Below are positions 41,078 through 49,883 of a stretch of 64,000 bases of DNA, piece by piece. Under the pieces are notes generated by a model. It worked only from the letters and a program-made list of their open reading frames with translations. It did not search any database and was not told the DNA's origin. Source of the DNA: a virus. The stretch is from IMG/VR virus record IMGVR_UViG_3300042868_007959, positions 1 through 64,000 of that record; one strand, 5' to 3'. The translations under genes were made by a program, and so were the position numbers. Numbering within the stretch: the first letter of the stretch is position 1; each line of letters begins with the position of its first letter.

Positions 41078-43072
41078 TTAATTAATTATTTTTCTAATTG
41101 TCCCGTCATCGTAAATTTCTAACAATAAACCTTTAGTTTGTTGATCAACTTCCTGACCTAATAAATTTATATATTTAACAATTTTTTTATCTTTGATTTG
41201 TTTAGATACACTTATTGGTCCATATATTTTAAATTGCCCATCTATATCATATTGGTTTAATCTATAATAAGTTAACTCATTTAAGTTATAATCAATAAAA
41301 GAATATTTTATTTCTGTGTTACTATTATATGCTGCTTCTTTAATTGAGATGGTTTCCCAAAAAACCCCATCTAAACTCATTTCCAAATCAAAGTAACTAG
41401 AATTATGTTCAGATGCAGTTGCCCACTTTATCACATTATATTGTTGGTATGGGTACCCCTCAAATTCAATTAGTTCTACAGGTAATGATATAGGGTTAGA
41501 TATTCTTATAGTATACTCCTCAATTTCACCATATCCATACCCAGTTGAGTAGTAGGCATCCACGTTTGGAGTTGAATTCCAAACTGAAAGGACTCTCATA
41601 AGGACATCTCCTGTTGTCGCATCTAAGGGGATTGTTATTGATTGTGATGTTGAATTTGCAGTTGGTTTTAACAAAACATTCTCAGATGTCTGAAACGTAC
41701 CGTCACCATTCCAATCAATCCAAGCACCATAACCTTGACCTGGTGGTACTGTATTTGACGCAGTAACAGATAAATTATAAGGTTCACCTTTTGTGACATT
41801 CCCAATAATTGAGGTGAAATCAGAATAAGCATCACCATCATTAGTAGTTGTGTTATTAATGTCACTAATAGTCACATTAGTAATATGATCACCATCAGCA
41901 ATTCCTGATGAATATGGAGGTGCACTTTTTAATGTTATATTTACAATATTTGACACACCAGAAGGGCAAGTACCGTCTTTAGATGTTGTTCTAACATAAA
42001 CGTTTGGTTGTTGTATATTTAATTGGATGTTAAAGGGGTTAGTTGGGGTAACGAATGTATTACTAACCGTACCAAAATTATTGTAAGAGAATTCAATTTT
42101 TGTAATTGTTCCACCATTACCTGTAGTAGTTAAAGAAACGGCATCATTCACTGTTGTTAAAATTTTATCTGAACTTAATGTTCCTCCATTTGTCGGAGTC
42201 GTACAAACTGTTACTGATGTTACTGTTGCCTGAAACCCAGACCTAATACCTAAACCATCTGAAGTAAATCTTAAAGTTAGTTGACCTAAAGAGTTTTCCG
42301 CAGTAATGCTTGTCGGTAATGATGTACCATTTAATGTGGTCAATAAAGTAGAACTTGTATTTGGTCCGTCATAGACATACAGATAATCCCAACCTGACTC
42401 TAGATTAAATGATGAAAAATTTAATTGTAATTTTTTTGTATTATCTGATGGTGTTAAAGTTACTGTTTGGTCTAAACTATTGGCGTAATTATCTGTTGTC
42501 CCACCCCTATCTGTTATGGTATATGTTAATGTGGATGTTAGAGTTTGACTACAATTTGACTCAAAAGGGATAATAGTATTAGAATTACTATTCGAAGACG
42601 TAACACCAAAATCATCTAAATACCATACATTCATTCCTGACGCTCTCGTATCCCTTATTCGAATATAGACATTTACTAAATTTAAAATAGTTAAATCAAT
42701 TGTCCTTTTATTATATGTTGCGGTAGGATTGGCGGAATATGTATTACGAGTTGTCCAGTTTGTATTATCAGTAGATGTTTCCACTACAAAATTGTGTGTC
42801 GCGGAAGTACCACTTCTTCTTATCCAAAAAGTCACTACTGACGGATTTGATATTATGGGTGTCCTTATGAAATCTCCTTGACCATTAAATGATAAATTAT
42901 TATTACCAGTTCTTACTGATGCCGTACTATATCCTATTGATGATTGATCCCAAGTTCCTCCCTGAGTTGGTAATGATCCATTAAAACTTTCATAAATTAA
43001 ATATTGACTACATTGTGTGATACCCAAAAAAGAAATTAGGGTAAATAGTGAGATTAATATTATTCTTTTCAT
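41078..43072 (-). CDS. Secreted CUB/GEVED protein with type 9 secretion-like C-terminal domain
   Basis: 664 residues. Signal peptide MKRIILISLFTLISFLGITQ. Residues ~25-155 look like a MAM/lectin-like beta-sandwich (VRTGNNNLSFNGQGDFIRTP). Residues ~170-285 form a CUB-like domain (LYVYDGPNTSSTLLTTLNG, LTLRFTSDGLGIRSGFQATV). Residues ~400-525 form a GEVED domain (GYGAWIDWNGDGTFQTSENV, STGYGYGEIEEYTIRIS). The end (LPVELIEFEGYPYQQYNVIK, then YINLLGQEVDQQTKGLLLEI) is typical of Bacteroidota proteins exported by the type 9 system. In a phage it is exceptional: it may be displayed on infected cells or be a virion fibre whose domains were taken from the host. Confidence 0.82.
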   Translation of the reverse strand: MKRIILISLFTLISFLGITQCSQYLIYESFNGSLPTQGGTWDQSSIGYSTASVRTGNNNLSFNGQGDFIRTPIISNPSVVTFWIRRSGTSATHNFVVETSTDNTNWTTRNTYSANPTATYNKRTIDLTILNLVNVYIRIRDTRASGMNVWYLDDFGVTSSNSNSNTIIPFESNCSQTLTSTLTYTITDRGGTTDNYANSLDQTVTLTPSDNTKKLQLNFSSFNLESGWDYLYVYDGPNTSSTLLTTLNGTSLPTSITAENSLGQLTLRFTSDGLGIRSGFQATVTSVTVCTTPTNGGTLSSDKILTTVNDAVSLTTTGNGGTITKIEFSYNNFGTVSNTFVTPTNPFNIQLNIQQPNVYVRTTSKDGTCPSGVSNIVNITLKSAPPYSSGIADGDHITNVTISDINNTTTNDGDAYSDFTSIIGNVTKGEPYNLSVTASNTVPPGQGYGAWIDWNGDGTFQTSENVLLKPTANSTSQSITIPLDATTGDVLMRVLSVWNSTPNVDAYYSTGYGYGEIEEYTIRISNPISLPVELIEFEGYPYQQYNVIKWATASEHNSSYFDLEMSLDGVFWETISIKEAAYNSNTEIKYSFIDYNLNELTYYRLNQYDIDGQFKIYGPISVSKQIKDKKIVKYINLLGQEVDQQTKGLLLEIYDDGTIRKIIN

Positions 43073-43254
43073 AGTATTGTGTATAAAATATCGTTATATA
43101 TTATAAATATAAGGATATGACACTATATCTCAATTGATTCTAAGAAAAAAACTATGTTATTTATCATAGATACACTTTACATGAATATTTTCACATATAT
43201 TATAATTTTTATTTAATAAACTAACTATAATGGGTATTAAGTTATAAATATAAT

Positions 43255-43650
43255 TTAAAAAGTATATTTAGATTTAACTTTTTCTGAAATAGGTATTGGA
43301 TCACCGTTCTCATCAATCCTAACGAATTTTATGTTTGTACTTAAAACCACATTTTGTGTACCAGAATAAACATTGTGGGATCTAGCCTCTAAATGTAAAG
43401 TTAGGGATGTATTACCAACACCTAAAACTTTACCATATATTTTTATTAATTGTCCTTCTTTGGCAGGTTTCTTAAATAAACATTCATCTATTTTAACTGT
43501 AACCATTCTGGGTGTATCAGATACCTCCATCGCATATGCAGCACCCGCAGCGTCTAACCACGCCAATAATTTTCCACCAAATAAATTCCCATGAAACCCT
43601 AAGTCAGACTTCTTTATTGGGTGAGTGGAAATTAAATTAAAATCATTCAT
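43255..43650 (-). CDS. Hotdog-fold acyl-CoA thioesterase (YciA/BACH-like)
   Basis: 131 residues from the ATG at 43650, chosen because it starts the conserved domain (MNDFNLISTHPIKKSDLGFH). Motifs GNLFGGKLLAWLDAAGAAYA, VTVKIDECLFKKPAKEGQLI and GNTSLTLHLEARSHN match acyl-CoA thioesterase hotdog enzymes, with the D in LDAAGA as catalytic candidate. It would release fatty acids from CoA and so affect lipid metabolism in the infected cell. Overlaps the thymidine kinase gene by 8 bases. Confidence 0.82.
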   Translation of the reverse strand: MNDFNLISTHPIKKSDLGFHGNLFGGKLLAWLDAAGAAYAMEVSDTPRMVTVKIDECLFKKPAKEGQLIKIYGKVLGVGNTSLTLHLEARSHNVYSGTQNVVLSTNIKFVRIDENGDPIPISEKVKSKYTF

Positions 43651-44221
43651 ATATTTCTTTTTTCTTTTTCTTATATTGTTTTCTACCAACAGGAACATAA
43701 GAATCGTTTCCACCTATCATAACTTTTTCCCCATCGAATGTAGGTATCCCATTAATAGTCCTCATGTTCATAATCGCCTTCTCATCATACTTACAAATAG
43801 ATTTTAGTTCTTCTATATCATCGGATAATGTCATAAGATAAATTGACCCCTCAAAGGGTTCACCCTTAAAATCTGATCTTAATCCATATGCAATAACATC
43901 ACAATCTAATTCATCAACAATATCAGTTAATTGCCAAACTTGTTCTTTAGTTAAAAACTGAGACTCATCAACAAAAATACAGTCACAACCAAAACAATTT
44001 TCTGATACAAACTCAAAAAGATTAGTGGATTGATCAAAAGAATACGCATCTCTACTTATACCTACTCTAGAAGTAATTTTATTTTTACCATATCTATCAT
44101 CTAAATTCGATGTAAATAATATGATGTTTCTTTCTCTTTCTTCGTAATTAAACGCAGTTTTTAATAAATCTAATGATTTACCTGCACCCATTGTTGAATA
44201 TCTAAAGTATAACTTTGCCAT
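43643..44221 (-). CDS. tdk: Thymidine kinase (type II)
   Basis: 192 residues. P-loop STMGAGKS (residues 9-16), DESQF (Walker B), and the thymidine-binding AYGLRSDFKGEPFEGS. Phosphorylates thymidine for phage DNA synthesis. The zinc-binding C-terminal part is reduced: CKYDEKAIMNMR keeps one Cys where cellular enzymes have CxxC. C-terminal Lys-rich tail. In one unit with the thioesterase; divergent from the ADP-ribosyltransferase-like gene. Confidence 0.9.
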   Translation of the reverse strand: MAKLYFRYSTMGAGKSLDLLKTAFNYEERERNIILFTSNLDDRYGKNKITSRVGISRDAYSFDQSTNLFEFVSENCFGCDCIFVDESQFLTKEQVWQLTDIVDELDCDVIAYGLRSDFKGEPFEGSIYLMTLSDDIEELKSICKYDEKAIMNMRTINGIPTFDGEKVMIGGNDSYVPVGRKQYKKKKKEIYE

Positions 44222-44279
44222 AATTTTTTTTATAATTATAAGTATTTATTATTATAAAATAAAGTATTATTCTACAAAT

Positions 44280-44705
44280 ATGAAATATAAATTAACTAAA
44301 GAAGAGATAGGTAATCTTTTATCAGATTACGAATATATGGGTTACGATGAAGAATCCGCAAAAGATGATTTAGTAGATTTAGTTTCATACTTCAACAATT
44401 TAAAATCTCCTTTAACTTTATATAGAATAATTTGTTCTGATAGTATAGAAGAAATAAACATTACAAAGGTAGGATCACACTATTCATTAGATAAAAAAAA
44501 TCTAACAAATAATCATTATAGAAGAGGTAGTATTGCGGGAGATTGTAGAGGTGAGAAGGTTTTCATATTGACTGTGACTGCGGACAACTCTTTGATAAAT
44601 GTTATGGAGACGTTATCCAATAACATTTTATACCCTCATGAAAAAGAAATAACCCTCAAAAATGAGGGTTATGGTAGTAATGTTATAAAAATAGAAGAAT
44701 TATAA
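44280..44705 (+). CDS. Mono-ADP-ribosyltransferase-like protein
   Basis: 141 residues. The R-S-E pattern of ADP-ribosyltransferases can be read: LTLYRIICSD with R49, VGSHYSLD (residues 65-71) and YPHEKEITL with E121-K-E123, at the usual spacings, followed by a strand NVIKIEEL. Phage enzymes of this kind (T4 Alt, ModA, ModB) modify host RNA polymerase or ribosomal proteins. It lacks the tag, so it would be made after infection. A TATTTAT box (44243-44249) lies 30 bases upstream. Convergent with the IMPDH-like gene, overlapping by 6 bases. Confidence 0.65.
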   Translation: MKYKLTKEEIGNLLSDYEYMGYDEESAKDDLVDLVSYFNNLKSPLTLYRIICSDSIEEINITKVGSHYSLDKKNLTNNHYRRGSIAGDCRGEKVFILTVTADNSLINVMETLSNNILYPHEKEITLKNEGYGSNVIKIEEL

Positions 44706-45800
44706 TAAGTGAGCTTTCGACTCAACCATACCAGAATTAGTTATTTCTACAAAAGTTGCCTTTTCATTAAATTCCGATATAGTCCTACAACCGCTATAAG
44801 ATAATGCGGATTTAACTCCATCATTTAAACCTTCAATAATAAAACTAACTCCTCCTTTGAATGGTATCAATGTTGATTCCCCTTCAATATGTCTCTCTAC
44901 TTGACCGTGACTTGATTTAGTTTCTAAACTAGCGGAACCTCTATATCTTTTATATAATGATCCATTATTTTTTTCGACAATCTTACCAGGAGATTCTTTG
45001 GTGCCTGCCAATAACGAACCTAACATCACACAATTTGCACCAGCAGCTAAAGCTTTAGCAATATCACCACTATTTCTAATTCCACCATCTGCCATCACAG
45101 GTATAGATATATTTGAACCTACTACACAATCATTAATTGATGTTACATTTGGTACCCCATGACCAGTTTTTATTCTTGTTGTACACAGACTACCTCCACC
45201 GATACCGACTCTTAAACCGTCAGCACCCCATTCACAAAGATCCATAGCTGATCTCGTAGTAGATATGTTACCTGCAATGATATCTACATGTGAGGGTAAA
45301 CATTTCCTTAACTCAGAAATCATATTTTTAACATTAAGATGGTGACCGTGCGCAACATCAATAATTAATATATTTGCACCACTCTCAACCAATTTAGTTG
45401 ATCTAATAATATCTGAAGACATTACCCCAATCGCTGCCATAACAGGAATGTCCTTAATTTCTGTGTGCCAATCATCGTACATAACTCCCCACTCTTCATA
45501 TGTTGAATTATCTCTAAAATGTTTTCTAACTTTTTTGACTTCTTCACATTGTTCTTCTACTGTCATAAATCTATGAATACAACCTACACCACCTAGTTCT
45601 GCCATTTTAATTGCCATTTCAGATTCACATACTGTATCCATACAAGATGCGACATAAGGTGTTAATAAACCATATCTTCTACTAACTTTAGTTTCTAATC
45701 TAATATGTGATCTACTACTAATGTCTGAGTACTTAGGAACTAATAATACATCGTCATATGTTAAAGATTTTTCTACTTTTAATTTATTCTGACTTTTCAT
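44700..45800 (-). CDS. IMP dehydrogenase/GMP reductase family enzyme without CBS domains
   Basis: 366 residues from the ATG at 45800; a TTG 9 bases earlier is in frame. TIM-barrel motifs: LTYDDVLLVPKYSD, PYVASCMDTVCESEMAIKMA, ILIIDVAHGHH, GADGLRVGIGGGSLCTTR with the catalytic Cys, GVPNVTSIND, IPVMADGGIRNSGDIAKALA and ANCVMLGSLLAGTKESPG. The short insert in place of CBS domains suits GMP reductase or a reduced IMPDH; KRYRGSASLE is nearer IMPDH (YRGMGS). It acts in guanine nucleotide supply. Overlaps the small gene upstream. Confidence 0.85.
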   Translation of the reverse strand: MKSQNKLKVEKSLTYDDVLLVPKYSDISSRSHIRLETKVSRRYGLLTPYVASCMDTVCESEMAIKMAELGGVGCIHRFMTVEEQCEEVKKVRKHFRDNSTYEEWGVMYDDWHTEIKDIPVMAAIGVMSSDIIRSTKLVESGANILIIDVAHGHHLNVKNMISELRKCLPSHVDIIAGNISTTRSAMDLCEWGADGLRVGIGGGSLCTTRIKTGHGVPNVTSINDCVVGSNISIPVMADGGIRNSGDIAKALAAGANCVMLGSLLAGTKESPGKIVEKNNGSLYKRYRGSASLETKSSHGQVERHIEGESTLIPFKGGVSFIIEGLNDGVKSALSYSGCRTISEFNEKATFVEITNSGMVESKAHLL

Positions 45801-45801
45801 T

Positions 45802-45957
45802 TTATTCAATCATTTTTTCATTGTTATTTTCTGATATATATTCGCCCCACTCTTCCGATAAGACATGAAATATTACACCAGGTAAACATAATATTATAGG
45901 TATAATTAAAAATATAACAGAAATTATTTTTAACCCCCAAAATAATATTTTACTCAT
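45802..45957 (-). CDS. Small single-span membrane protein
   Basis: 51 residues from an ATG at 45957. MSKILFWGLKIISVIFLIIP then IILCLPGVIFHVLSEEW: one long hydrophobic segment and an acidic tail. It fits exactly between two genes in the same direction (ATGA-type overlap upstream). Function unknown. Confidence 0.58.
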   Translation of the reverse strand: MSKILFWGLKIISVIFLIIPIILCLPGVIFHVLSEEWGEYISENNNEKMIE

Positions 45958-46117
45958 CTGTTTTAGTTTTTTTACGTTTACGTGTTATTTTTTTAACGGA
46001 TTCAACTACCTCAACCTCATCTCCTTTCTCCTCAGAAATTTTGATTTCTACATAATCAGGAAAGAACATATTCATTCCGATACCTGTACACACTCTAATT
46101 GTTTTTTCTTTACTCAT
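45950..46117 (-). CDS. Very small hypothetical protein
   Basis: 55 residues from an ATG at 46117 (MSKEKTIRVCTGIGMNMFFP, DYVEIKISEEKGDEVEVVES) with a basic tail KKITRKRKKTKTDE. Overlaps both neighbours by 8 bases, so part of the operon that begins at 46844. Confidence 0.6.
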   Translation of the reverse strand: MSKEKTIRVCTGIGMNMFFPDYVEIKISEEKGDEVEVVESVKKITRKRKKTKTDE

Positions 46118-46286
46118 ACTTTTTGTTTATCATTCTTATTAATTCATTGTAACCTAAAAAATCCTCAAATTTTATATAATAAAGATTCACATAATTTTTG
46201 GCGGATTCAAAATGGCACTCTTTCACACAACTCTGTATCACCGAAACACATTTCTGTTTTGCCTCTATTTGTTTAAGAAGTTCCAT
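46110..46286 (-). CDS. Very small hypothetical protein
   Basis: 58 residues from the ATG at 46286 (MELLKQIEAKQKCVSVIQSC, VKECHFESAKNYVNLYYIKF), helical, with three Cys. An earlier TTG is in frame. Not recognised. Confidence 0.58.
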   Translation of the reverse strand: MELLKQIEAKQKCVSVIQSCVKECHFESAKNYVNLYYIKFEDFLGYNELIRMINKKYE

Positions 46287-46575
46287 CTTCAATTATTTTT
46301 AATAATGTTATTATCTTATCACACATTTCATATTCTTCTATAGATTCGTAATAAGATAGACATTTATTTAAACTATTCGTCCAGTCACTCTTTTTTAATT
46401 CTGTTGTTAACATAGTATTCTCTAAAGGGTTAATTACCCTAAAAATAATTAAAGACTCTAAATTCTCCTCTATTGATTTTTTAACGCCTTCTACAATTAA
46501 TGAACATATTAACCATTTATTATCCTGAAGAAAAATTTTTTGACTGTCCCCATTACTAACATAAAAATCTTTCAT
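46273..46575 (-). CDS. Hypothetical protein
   Basis: 100 residues, MKDFYVSNGDSQKIFLQDNK..., mixed alpha/beta with a helical end. ATGA overlap with the gene upstream. Not recognised. Confidence 0.65.
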   Translation of the reverse strand: MKDFYVSNGDSQKIFLQDNKWLICSLIVEGVKKSIEENLESLIIFRVINPLENTMLTTELKKSDWTNSLNKCLSYYESIEEYEMCDKIITLLKIIEDGTS

Positions 46576-46844
46576 AATGCCAAAACTAATTTTTTATACT
46601 CCTCATATAATTTTGTCACATATAAGTTTGAAATTGTTATACAGTAAGATTGGTGTATCCCTAAATTAGAAAGATCACGATTTATTAACCTGATTAATAT
46701 ATTTCTACCAAACTGTGTAGTAATATCAAATGTTTCTTCTGTCAAAGACATTTTTATTTTTGAAGGTAACCCATTATTGTCAAACAAAGGGATAAAATTA
46801 TTATCCAAAAATTTATCCATATTTTTAAGATTAAGAACATCCAT
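46572..46844 (-). CDS. Hypothetical protein, first gene of operon
   Basis: 90 residues, MDVLNLKNMDKFLDNNFIPL..., no recognised domain. It directly follows the host-type promoter at 46861-46892 and leads the operon to the IMPDH-like gene. Confidence 0.65.
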   Translation of the reverse strand: MDVLNLKNMDKFLDNNFIPLFDNNGLPSKIKMSLTEETFDITTQFGRNILIRLINRDLSNLGIHQSYCITISNLYVTKLYEEYKKLVLAL

Positions 46845-46860
46845 ATCAAAAGGTTTTAGA

Positions 46861-46892
46861 CAAATATAAAAATAATTTTCTAATTATCCAAA
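46861..46892 (-). promoter_or_regulatory. Host-type promoter, TTTG-N20-TATATTTG
   Basis: Minus strand TTTG (46892-46889) and TATATTTG (46868-46861) with 20 bases between; the -33 part lies in the end of the gene upstream. Drives 46844 to 44700. Confidence 0.74.
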
Positions 46893-47299
46893 TTTATTTC
46901 ATTAATTAATTTATGTAATTTATGATCATTCAGTCCCAACCTTTCTTTACACTCTAAAAGTTCCGAACTATTCATTTCATAATTCTGATAATAACTTTCA
47001 TATGACACTAGTAGATTATTCATTAACTCCACAAAATCATAAAATACAGTTCTATCTCTAGTATTATTTAATATAATTAATGGACCTTCTTTATCCCCTC
47101 TATGTACTTTTTCTAATAATAAGTGGGAACTACTCTTTATAATACTAACTTTTAATTGATCAAAAATGTGATCAATATTGACTCTTTGATCCTTAATATC
47201 ATTTATTTTTTTACGTAAAGTAGTTAAGTATTCCTCATCTAAAGTATGTTCTTTACCTAAATGTTTTTTTAAGGCATTAATTAGATATTCATTTTCCAT
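46880..47299 (-). CDS. Helical hypothetical protein
   Basis: 139 residues, MENEYLINALKKHLGKEHTL..., mostly helical with a possible coiled coil, no recognised family. Divergent from the plus-strand gene at 47384. Confidence 0.65.
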   Translation of the reverse strand: MENEYLINALKKHLGKEHTLDEEYLTTLRKKINDIKDQRVNIDHIFDQLKVSIIKSSSHLLLEKVHRGDKEGPLIILNNTRDRTVFYDFVELMNNLLVSYESYYQNYEMNSSELLECKERLGLNDHKLHKLINEINLDN

Positions 47300-47383
47300 A
47301 AGTAAGTATAAAAAATTTATTTAATAAAATCAACATATATTTTTTTTATATTGTTTTTTTTATTAACTTCGAATAAAAAATTT

Positions 47384-47911
47384 ATGAATATTTTTGTTTT
47401 AGATTACGACACAAAAAAATGTGCACAAATGCATTGTGATAAACATGTTGTTAAAATGATTTTAGAGACTGCACAGTTACTCTGCGGTGTACACCATATG
47501 ACAAACAGTGTAAGTGACATAGAAGTACCATATAAGTTATCTCATAGGAATCACCCATGTTCTATTTGGGTAAGGGGTTGTGTTGAGAATTATGTATGGT
47601 TATGTGATTTAGGTATCGAACTATGTAAAGAATATACATATAGATATGGTAAGCGACATAAATCACAGGATGTGATCGAGTGGTGTATGTTAAATATACC
47701 TAATATTAAAGAGATTGGTGATATCACACCTTTTCCATTGGCAATGAATGACGAATGTAAAATAAATGGTGAGGTAGTAGAATCTTACAGAAAATACTAT
47801 ATTATGTATAAGAAAGATTTTGCTAAATGGACTGGTAGAGAAATTCCTTTATGGTTTAATCCTTCAAATGATTCATCAGTACCCCACCAAGTGAAGATAC
47901 TTGTCTCATAA
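47384..47911 (+). CDS. Conserved phage protein of unknown function
   Basis: 175 residues from the ATG at 47384, chosen because it starts the conserved block MNIFVLDYDTKKCAQMHCDK then HVVKMILETAQLLC. Later motifs: LSHRNHPCSIWVRGCVENYV, CKEYTYRYGKRHKSQDVIEW, TPFPLAMNDE and YRKYYIMYKKDFAKWTGREI. I have seen closely similar proteins in marine phages, without a known function. Conserved His, Cys and Asp residues suggest an enzyme. Its 3' end overlaps the 47856 gene on the other strand by 56 bases. Confidence 0.7.
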   Translation: MNIFVLDYDTKKCAQMHCDKHVVKMILETAQLLCGVHHMTNSVSDIEVPYKLSHRNHPCSIWVRGCVENYVWLCDLGIELCKEYTYRYGKRHKSQDVIEWCMLNIPNIKEIGDITPFPLAMNDECKINGEVVESYRKYYIMYKKDFAKWTGREIPLWFNPSNDSSVPHQVKILVS

Positions 47912-48461
47912 TCTCATTTATTGCGGCATCCCCTAAAGAAACTTTTCTTTTAGTATAGTCAATACCTAAGACACCGATAAATCTATCATCAATACTTTTT
48001 ATTGCGAATAAATAACCTGATTTGCAACTATTTTCTTCTGCAATATATTTTAAACCGTATGTGGGAATAGTATCATCCTTAAAATCAGGTATTTTAATCA
48101 CATCATTATTAACCAATTCATTCAGTGATTTTGAAAATAGGTTAACAGGTATATTCTGTAAACTATGTTGTATGGATGAAGCCCCAATACCAACTGTTTC
48201 ATAGATAATTGAGAATTTTGCGATAGATTTACCTGTTGGGTAAAAATGACCACCATTATGGAATTGTGTCACCCATATCCTATCGGCATTATTATCTCCC
48301 TTTATCTCATCAATTTTATGTGTAACTAATTCACTTACTTGAAGTACCTCTGCAACCATATCAGGTTTTTTAGTTTTTCTTTTCTCAACCCAATTTTTGA
48401 CTAAAAATATTGTAACTGGACTTATGACACCAGTGATAAATGCAATCGCTATCTCAACCAT
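47856..48461 (-). CDS. Membrane-anchored GAF-like protein
   Basis: 201 residues. An N-terminal span (IAIAFITGVISPVTIFLVKN) is followed by a charged linker and a domain with DRIWVTQFHNGGHFYPTGKS, IYETVGIGASSIQHSLQNIP and KSGYLFAIKSIDDRFIGVLG, the layout of a GAF-type sensor domain. The ligand is unknown. A TATTTAT box lies about 20 bases upstream. Confidence 0.65.
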   Translation of the reverse strand: MVEIAIAFITGVISPVTIFLVKNWVEKRKTKKPDMVAEVLQVSELVTHKIDEIKGDNNADRIWVTQFHNGGHFYPTGKSIAKFSIIYETVGIGASSIQHSLQNIPVNLFSKSLNELVNNDVIKIPDFKDDTIPTYGLKYIAEENSCKSGYLFAIKSIDDRFIGVLGIDYTKRKVSLGDAAINEIMRQVSSLGGVLMNHLKD

Positions 48462-48515
48462 ATTAATCTTTTAATTATAAATATATCACCTAACTAAAAA
48501 GTATTAGATAAAGGC

Positions 48516-48543
48516 AAAAAAAATGGGGGACTAAACCCCCATT
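48516..48543 (-). terminator. Rho-independent terminator
   Basis: AATGGGGG (48522-48529) pairs with CCCCCATT (48536-48543), loop ACTAAA, A-run on the left. It ends the DUF932 transcript. Confidence 0.78.
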
Positions 48544-48561
48544 CATATCGTATCTATTGAT

Positions 48562-49356
48562 TTACAACAAACTCTCAGAAAGACTCCACAACATTTTGTT
48601 TACATCTAAATTTTGTTCGATTGATCTAATTGATCGACTTCTAGATCTTCTAACTTTACCGTTGTCTCTTGGTGTAACAATCAATGTACCACCCTGTAAC
48701 ATATTTTCCTGTACTCTATTGAATACACTCCACAAATCGTTACCAGAATCTTCATCTCTTCTGATGTGTAACATCTGATTCAAATCAATTAATTTATCAG
48801 AACCCCATCTTTCATCTGCAACCATTTTGGCGAAATCATATTGTTGAGTCATCGTTAAATCTTTGGACATCATATCCTGAACTCTACCAACAACCAATGG
48901 GATTTTCTCTGTTGTCATATTAATAACTTTAAGAATATCCTCTTTTTGAAACCCTTTGTGCATCACTCGGAACTCATCAAAAGTTTTATCTGCGATAACC
49001 AAACCATTAGAACAAACTAATCTGAATAGTCCCACATGAAACTTAAATGAAGATGAACCATCGTGTGAATTGGTTAATAAAATTTCTGGATGGGTATCAC
49101 CAATCTCTCTAGATAAATTAATGTTGTTTTCATTACGAAAACGTAACATATGTTTTTTAAATGGGCTTTTAGCTTCGTACCCCTTTCTAGTTGATGATTG
49201 CATCGCCTTTGTAGGTAACCAACCTTGTTCACTTAAAATTTCGATCACTTCCGTAGTTGGGATGAATCGATAAACATTCGACAAATGGTTTGATGGGGCT
49301 TGTGTAAGAGCCGATGGACAAACTGAACCAATTTGATTTAAATTTAAATATTCCAT
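48562..49356 (-). CDS. DUF932-family phage/plasmid-like protein
   Basis: 264 residues. HLSNVYRFIPTTEVIEILSE, GWLPTKAMQSSTRKGYEAKS, FKFHVGLFRLVCSNGLVIAD and the basic C-terminal RRSRSRSIRSIEQNLDVNKM fit the DUF932 group often found on phages and plasmids; its function is unknown but a DNA-related role is usual in discussion. Likely co-transcribed with the 49398 gene upstream. Confidence 0.78.
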   Translation of the reverse strand: MEYLNLNQIGSVCPSALTQAPSNHLSNVYRFIPTTEVIEILSEQGWLPTKAMQSSTRKGYEAKSPFKKHMLRFRNENNINLSREIGDTHPEILLTNSHDGSSSFKFHVGLFRLVCSNGLVIADKTFDEFRVMHKGFQKEDILKVINMTTEKIPLVVGRVQDMMSKDLTMTQQYDFAKMVADERWGSDKLIDLNQMLHIRRDEDSGNDLWSVFNRVQENMLQGGTLIVTPRDNGKVRRSRSRSIRSIEQNLDVNKMLWSLSESLL

Positions 49357-49397
49357 AGTTTTTATTTTTTATTTGTTATAAAGTTAAGTATAATTTA

Positions 49398-49784
49398 TTA
49401 AACTGCCAAAATTTCTTTTAATTTATTTACACGATTAGTGTAAGTTTTTTGATAAAACTTATCAAACGACTCTTTAATATAGACAAAACTAACAGGTCCA
49501 CCCATATATTTATACGCAGTCCCCCAATTCATTCCGTCATCTACCATATCAATCACACCTATAGAAACAGAATTTATACTAGTGTTACCAATAATAACAT
49601 TGATACCAGTTTCAGGTGAATACAAACCTCTTTTACAATCTTCACCTTTAGGACTTTCTACAAACCCTCTTTTTCGAAATTCTGACATTACATAATCGAA
49701 CATATCTGTACCCATTTCCTTTTTAAGGGAATTAAGTTCACTTTTCAGTTCTTTGATTTTAGTTACTTTCTCTAATACTTTCAT
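49398..49784 (-). CDS. Hypothetical protein
   Basis: 128 residues, a helical start (KIKELKSELNSLKKEMGTDM) then a beta-rich part (GLYSPETGINVIIGNTSINS). No family recognised. Divergent from the HAD fusion gene. Confidence 0.66.
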   Translation of the reverse strand: MKVLEKVTKIKELKSELNSLKKEMGTDMFDYVMSEFRKRGFVESPKGEDCKRGLYSPETGINVIIGNTSINSVSIGVIDMVDDGMNWGTAYKYMGGPVSFVYIKESFDKFYQKTYTNRVNKLKEILAV

Positions 49785-49883
49785 AGTTATTATTTTTTAG
49801 TTATTGTAAATTTAAGTCTTTTTTTTCAAACTACCAAACATTTTAATCTTTTTTTTTAATATTTATTGTATATTATTATTTAT

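Noticed and set aside
44650-44672. Hairpin AACCCTCAAAAATGAGGGTT as terminator
   Set aside because: It lies inside the coding end of the ADP-ribosyltransferase-like gene and is not followed by a T-run; it may still affect mRNA ends but is not called.
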